Assembly (NCBI GenBank): GCA_028293765.1
Contig: JAQGOG010000150.1
Location: 1-64,000 of the forward strand
Direction: 5' to 3'
Source of the DNA: Gammaproteobacteria bacterium
GTDB lineage: Bacteria; Pseudomonadota; Gammaproteobacteria; Steroidobacterales; Steroidobacteraceae
DNA: 64,000 bases
The position numbers and the translations under genes are program-made. Positions 60,394-64,000 of the stretch are shown here, piece after piece (position 1 is the first letter of the stretch; every line of letters starts with the position of its first letter). The notes under the pieces were generated by a model. That model was not told where the DNA came from and did not search any database. It saw only the letters and a program-made list of their open reading frames with translations.

Positions 60394-61716
60394 ATGCGAA
60401 TGTCTGGGCCCCTGCGTTGCGCCACCCGTAGCCACCGTACCTTGCCGAGTATCATCACCACAACGTGGCCGCTGCTCCTCGGCATGGGTGTCCTGATGCT
60501 GGGCGCGGGCCTGCAGGGAACACTCCTGGGGCTACGAGCCACGCTAGAAGGATTCCCCGCACCGGTCACTGGCGTCATTATGTCCTGCTATTACGTGGGA
60601 TATCTCGTGGGGACCACGGCGGCGCCGCGACTGCTCCGGCAAGTCGGCCATGTGCGCGTTTTCGCCGCCCTTGCAGCCTGCGCCTCGGCGGCGGTTCTCA
60701 TCCAGGCCTGTTTCATTCATCCATTGCCGTGGGCCGCCATGCGCCTGCTCACTGGAGTGTGTTTCGCCGGAATTTACGTCGTCGCTGAAAGCTGGCTCAA
60801 CGATCGGGCAGGCCCGGGGAGCCGCGGCAGGTTGTTCGCGGTTTACATGCTCGTTCTATACGTTGGTCTCGGCACAGCGCAGTTCCTGCTGGTCCTGGCG
60901 GACCCCAGCACACCCACCCCGTTCATGCTGGTCTCGGTCCTGATCTGCCTGTCCATCGTTCCCATCGTCGTTTCCGCGCAGCAGACACCGGAAGTCGCCG
61001 TACCGCGCAAGGTGCATTATCGCGAGCTGTACCGCGATTCGCCCCTAGGTGTGGTGGCGGTCAGCGTGTCAGGAATGATTTCCTCGATCATCTTCTCGAT
61101 GGGTCCGGTGTACGCTCGGCTCAGCGGCTTGGGAACCAGCGCGGTTGCCACTTTCATGGCCGTCAGCATTCTCGCAGCGGTGCTGACGCAGTATCCCGTC
61201 GGTCGGTTGTCGGATCGCATGGATCGCCGGACGGTGATTGCCGGCGTTTGTACACTTGCCACTATCGTTGCGGGCAGTATCGCTGCATTCGGCGAGATGC
61301 CTCGTGCGGCACTCCTGGCACTTGCGGCTGTCTTCAGCGGATTGGTTCTCACGCTCTACTCACTCGCCGTCTCCCACGTCAACGATAAGCTCGAACCCGC
61401 TCAGATGGTCGCCGCGAGCAGTGCTCTGCTGCTATTGAATGGTTCCGCGGCGGCGCTCGGGCCGGTGCTCGCGGGTAGCCTGATCGCCGCTTTCGGCCCA
61501 CCGGCCTATTTCGCCACACTCGCGACGCTCACCGGCGGGCTGACAGTCTACGATCTATGGCGGAAGGCGCGACGCAAGCCGGTATCCCCTGCCCAGAAAG
61601 GTCCGTTCGTCAACGCGCAGCCACAGGGCATGACAGGCCAGATCGTGGGAGCGCCGGGGGACGCACTGGAGCGACCGCGGGCAGATGAATCAGCTGCCGG
61701 CAAAGCGATCGGCTGA
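60394..61716 (+). CDS. MFS transporter, YcaD-like
   Basis: A 440-residue carrier with about 12 helices and a polar tail of about 50 residues. Signature stretches are SCYYVGYLVGTTAAPRLLRQ, LLTGVCFAGIYVVAESWLND and YPVGRLSDRMDRRTVIAG, as in YcaD/YfkF-like MFS proteins. The ESWLND text is characteristic of this group. AAGG lies 6 bp before the ATG. It follows the spinster-like carrier by 30 bp. Function is unknown; efflux or uptake of a small molecule. Confidence 0.83.
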   Translation: MRMSGPLRCATRSHRTLPSIITTTWPLLLGMGVLMLGAGLQGTLLGLRATLEGFPAPVTGVIMSCYYVGYLVGTTAAPRLLRQVGHVRVFAALAACASAAVLIQACFIHPLPWAAMRLLTGVCFAGIYVVAESWLNDRAGPGSRGRLFAVYMLVLYVGLGTAQFLLVLADPSTPTPFMLVSVLICLSIVPIVVSAQQTPEVAVPRKVHYRELYRDSPLGVVAVSVSGMISSIIFSMGPVYARLSGLGTSAVATFMAVSILAAVLTQYPVGRLSDRMDRRTVIAGVCTLATIVAGSIAAFGEMPRAALLALAAVFSGLVLTLYSLAVSHVNDKLEPAQMVAASSALLLLNGSAAALGPVLAGSLIAAFGPPAYFATLATLTGGLTVYDLWRKARRKPVSPAQKGPFVNAQPQGMTGQIVGAPGDALERPRADESAAGKAIG

Positions 61717-61844
61717 CCCGGCAGCGCCCACACTGCGGCCGCGACGCTGGGTGGCCGCCCGCCCACTCAGGTGTTCTGGACACTGCGCTTGGAAGTTCGC
61801 TGCGGGTCCCATACCCTGCAGCCCACCATGGGCATGAGAAAATA

Positions 61845-62660
61845 ATGGGGCCGCTCCTAACGCTTGAAGTGCACGCGGTGATGCGCGCTGCCGTGTACGC
61901 TGGTGCGGCTACGGTCGAGTCCTCGCTGGACCTCGACCGCTCGACAGCGACCATCGAGGTGGCCGTTGCCGGATGGAGCTGGGAAGGCCAGCGCTATCCC
62001 TGGCTGGAGAGCTGCAAGGATAGAACCATTTACTACTGGTCCGGCACGACATTCCTGCCAGCCGCGCGCTTCACCACGTCATTGATCAAGCTCGTGCCCA
62101 CAGAATGGGGGCCGCCCACTTTTGAAATCGATGGCATCAAGATGCTGCCCACCGCGAAAGTCTCGCCATATGCGGACGCGGAGCGCAAGGTTGGCTTGAT
62201 CCATCCACGTGGCAAGGTAGTTCTGGATACGTGCGGCGGCCTCGGCTATTTCGCCGCCTGGTGCCTGAAGGGGAAAGCCGCGGAGGTGCTGTCTTACGAG
62301 AAGAATCCGGATGTCATCTGGCTGCGCGGCCTCAACCCTTGGTCGCCGGCGACCGGCAGCGGATTGAAGTTGGTCCAGGGAGATATTGCCGAACGGATCG
62401 CAACGCTGCCCGACGCCTCGGTCGAGGGGATTCTGCATGACCCGCCCCGCTTCGGCAGCGCCGGAGAGTTGTACTCGCAAGTCTTTTACGACCACATGGC
62501 CCGGGTCCTCAAACGTAGAGGCAGGCTATTCCACTACACCGGCACGCCGAACAAGCTCACGAGCGGCCGGGACGTGCCCAACGAGGTGGCGAATCGCCTG
62601 CGGCGCGCGGGATTCGTCGCCGAATTGAACGGCGATGGCGTGCTGGCGGTGAAGAAATAA
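61845..62660 (+). CDS. SAM-dependent methyltransferase of archaeal type (COG2521-like)
   Basis: A 271-residue protein whose C-terminal 160 residues form a class-I methyltransferase. Motif I is LDTCGGLGYFA (127-137), the acidic end of strand 2 is YEKNP, a NPWSP follows, and the catalytic-loop-like motif is ILHDPPRFGSAGELYS (196-211), then RRGRLFHYTGTPN. This combination (HDPPRF, AGELYS, GRLFHY) matches, from memory, the predicted archaeal methyltransferases of COG2521, not the common bacterial families. The N-terminal 100 residues are less recognisable. Substrate unknown (nucleic acid or small molecule). Horizontal transfer is suspected. It is not clearly linked to neighbours. Confidence 0.7.
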   Translation: MGPLLTLEVHAVMRAAVYAGAATVESSLDLDRSTATIEVAVAGWSWEGQRYPWLESCKDRTIYYWSGTTFLPAARFTTSLIKLVPTEWGPPTFEIDGIKMLPTAKVSPYADAERKVGLIHPRGKVVLDTCGGLGYFAAWCLKGKAAEVLSYEKNPDVIWLRGLNPWSPATGSGLKLVQGDIAERIATLPDASVEGILHDPPRFGSAGELYSQVFYDHMARVLKRRGRLFHYTGTPNKLTSGRDVPNEVANRLRRAGFVAELNGDGVLAVKK

Positions 62661-62743
62661 TCGTCCCGAACCGCCGGCGCCACGGTCGGGCCTGCCACCG
62701 GACGCCACGGCCAGTGCCGCGCGACCGACAGAGTGCCTACGAA

Positions 62744-63103
62744 TTAATTGATTCCGCCTTGCGTGCGCGTCGTCTCGGAACCCATCACGTCCAGCAACGC
62801 AGTAATGTCGACTCGCGCCTCGCGAAGGGCCGCGGCTGCCTTGGGATTCGTCACCTGTTCGACTCCACCCAGTACTTCGGTGACCCACACCGTGCCTTTG
62901 CGCGGATCACGCGAATTGCCCGCGAACATGTTCATGAGGTCATCGACCCGCCGCGCGGCAGGTTCCAGCTTGTCACGGTCGAGTCGGTCTTCTCTGTAGT
63001 GCACGAGAGCGTCGCGTGCCTGCGCGAGGCTCGCACGAAGGGTACGAAGATGCGCAAGGATGTTCGAATGCGCTGCACGCGACAAGGTGAAATCGGCGGC
63101 CAT
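62744..63103 (-). CDS. Small helical hypothetical protein
   Basis: A 119-residue protein started at the ATG at 63103, where GGGAAG lies 5 bp upstream. It is mostly amphipathic helix (SNILAHLRTLRASLAQARDA; LEPAARRVDDLMNMF) with a charged, soluble composition, no signal peptide and no membrane segment. I recognise no family. It stands alone, convergent with the archaeal-type methyltransferase. The longer open frame beyond 63103 has no ribosome site and unlikely composition. Confidence 0.5.
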   Translation of the reverse strand: MAADFTLSRAAHSNILAHLRTLRASLAQARDALVHYREDRLDRDKLEPAARRVDDLMNMFAGNSRDPRKGTVWVTEVLGGVEQVTNPKAAAALREARVDITALLDVMGSETTRTQGGIN

Positions 63104-63365
63104 GAATGCTTCCCGGCTCGCACGGAGCCACGCCGCCATTCTACGCGAGACCGCGAGTACACATGGGCGGAAGTGCACAATGAGCTTCGAGCTCACGCCC
63201 CCGTTCCACCCGGCCGAGCCCGATAGCCCAGCCTGCTCGCTGCCGTTTGCACTTTCTGCTGCGATGCGCGGGAGACGGCACCGCCGCGAAGACTGCCAGG
63301 AATGGCAATACCATCCGGGTGTGCACTGACCGTGTGATACCGGGTAGTCGTTTCGGGAGGTGTTC
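63104..63365. other. Intergenic region without a supported gene
   Basis: About 260 bp between the small helical protein (minus strand) and the short ORF at 63366. I see no convincing gene, hairpin-plus-T-tract terminator or promoter pair. A good Shine-Dalgarno sequence (GGGAGG, 63355-63360) sits at its right end. Confidence 0.4.
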
Positions 63366-63497
63366 ATGGAACCGCGGCATTCCGCGCCTTCCAGGCAGCC
63401 TGCCTCGATCATGAAACTGGCGGGCGCCACCTATCGCATCGAGCTACAACAGGAAGCAGATTCCGCTCCCGCGCTTTGGCAGCGCGTACCGCGTTGA
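63366..63497 (+). CDS. Very short ORF with strong ribosome site, possibly a frameshifted gene remnant
   Basis: A 43-codon ORF whose ATG is preceded by a strong GGGAGG at ideal spacing (5 bp). It reads MEPRHSAPSRQPASIMKLAG and then ATYRIELQQEADSAPALWQR, ending at TGA. Reading the next frame near the end gives FGSAYRVDVTVELAPRSSSD to a TAG, which echoes the YRIEL text, so the gene may have suffered a frameshift or carry two repeats. No family recognised. The region to 63663 holds no other gene I can support. Confidence 0.35.
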   Translation: MEPRHSAPSRQPASIMKLAGATYRIELQQEADSAPALWQRVPR

Positions 63498-63663
63498 TGT
63501 CACGGTCGAGCTTGCGCCGCGAAGCTCATCGGACTAGTCGCGCTCGAGGTCGCATGTGGGATGAACTCGTCAGTGTCGAGTTTGACTGCAGTCCCCGAGT
63601 CAACATCTCAGCGCGAAAATTTCTCAACGGGAGCTTACTCCCACGCCCGCTCGATTGATGGAA

Positions 63664-64000
63664 TCACCTGACGCGCGGCGTGGATTCGAGAATCGAGACT
63701 CCGGTCTCGGTAGGAATCACTCGGTTGAGACTGAAGCCCGCCTTTTGCAGCAGGCTCGCGTATTCAGCGTCGGTGCGCTCTCGACCGCCCGTCAACGCGA
63801 GCATGAAGACGTCCATCCACACGGCTGGGTGCGCCCCGATCGGCCCGGGCTGCGGGTTCTCAGGCATGACCGCTTCGATCACCAGGAGCTTGGCATCACG
63901 AGGCGCCGCACGGCGCACCGCCGCAAAGATGGCTGCAGCCTGAGCATCCGCCCAATCGTGGATCACGTTCATCAGTATATAGGCATCGCACGTCGGCAAT
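63664..64000 (-). CDS. O-methyltransferase, C-terminal part, cut by window edge
   Basis: About 112 residues of a class-I SAM-dependent O-methyltransferase of the plant-like/hydroxyneurosporene type run in from the right edge. The text ILMNVIHDWADAQAAAIF (the HDW catalytic segment), KLLVIEAVMPENPQPGP and FMLALTGGRERTDAEY, GFSLNRVIPT are typical of the C-terminal half of this family (IHDW with general-base His). The SAM-binding motif lies outside the window. It would methylate a hydroxyl of a small molecule. Gene order beyond the edge is unknown. Confidence 0.8.
   Translation of the reverse strand, partial: LPTCDAYILMNVIHDWADAQAAAIFAAVRRAAPRDAKLLVIEAVMPENPQPGPIGAHPAVWMDVFMLALTGGRERTDAEYASLLQKAGFSLNRVIPTETGVSILESTPRVR

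Overview
The window is high-GC bacterial chromosome with dense, mostly co-oriented gene strings. Its TonB-dependent receptors, TPR-sulfotransferase, BoxB/BoxC/BoxR-type aromatic catabolism, LysR/AraC regulators and many MFS carriers suggest a free-living, catabolically versatile proteobacterium. A gammaproteobacterium of the Steroidobacter/Nevskiales kind is my guess; this is inferred from gene content only. I saw no rRNA, tRNA, CRISPR array, transposase or integrase.

Layout. (1) 1-10.3 kb: the N-terminal part of an amine dehydrogenase heavy chain (minus strand) faces away from an AraC regulator. A plus-strand string follows: TonB receptor, aldehyde dehydrogenase, MFS carrier, SDR, class-III PLP enzyme and APH-type kinase. 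The last two resemble the kinase/phospho-lyase pairs that break down amino alcohols. (2) 10.3-17.1 kb: aerobic benzoyl-CoA (box) genes. boxR-boxC-boxB run leftward, and benzoate-CoA ligase plus an alpha/beta hydrolase run rightward from a shared control region. boxA and boxD are not in the window. (3) 17.2-26.3 kb: a Tat-signal DUF711 protein, a secreted amidohydrolase, a LysR-controlled EmrA/EmrB/TolC-type efflux operon and a diguanylate cyclase. (4) 26.4-33.9 kb: LysR - dimethylglycine dehydrogenase-like - betaine-homocysteine methyltransferase-like (minus strand), divergent from an aldehyde dehydrogenase and an enolase-superfamily enzyme. (5) 33.9-46.1 kb: an eight-gene minus-strand operon with overlapping or closely spaced genes: TonB receptor, TPR-sulfotransferase, choline-sulfatase-like enzyme, secreted alpha/beta hydrolase, secreted ammonia-lyase homologue, PhnD-like protein, desaturase-fold protein and MHS symporter. 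(6) 46.5-49.4 kb: a second ammonia-lyase homologue divergent from an MFS carrier. (7) 49.4-58.9 kb: soxBDAG (heterotetrameric sarcosine oxidase) plus a serine hydrolase, divergent from a glycine-betaine-type Rieske oxygenase and a GMC (choline-dehydrogenase-like) oxidoreductase. (8) 59-64 kb: two MFS carriers, a methyltransferase of archaeal type, a small helical protein, a very short ORF and a truncated O-methyltransferase.

Together, regions 4-7 contain candidates for nearly every step from choline-O-sulfate through choline, betaine aldehyde, glycine betaine, dimethylglycine and sarcosine to glycine. The most unusual point is that both histidine/phenylalanine ammonia-lyase homologues lack the Ala-Ser-Gly triad that makes the MIO prosthetic group, and both have lost the downstream catalytic Tyr. 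In this methylated-amine setting I propose they act on quaternary-ammonium substrates, as ergothionase (a MIO-free member of the superfamily) does. A second striking signal is a perfect palindrome, CCGTTGC-N6-GCAACGG, found 170-194 bp upstream of each of the two TonB receptors.
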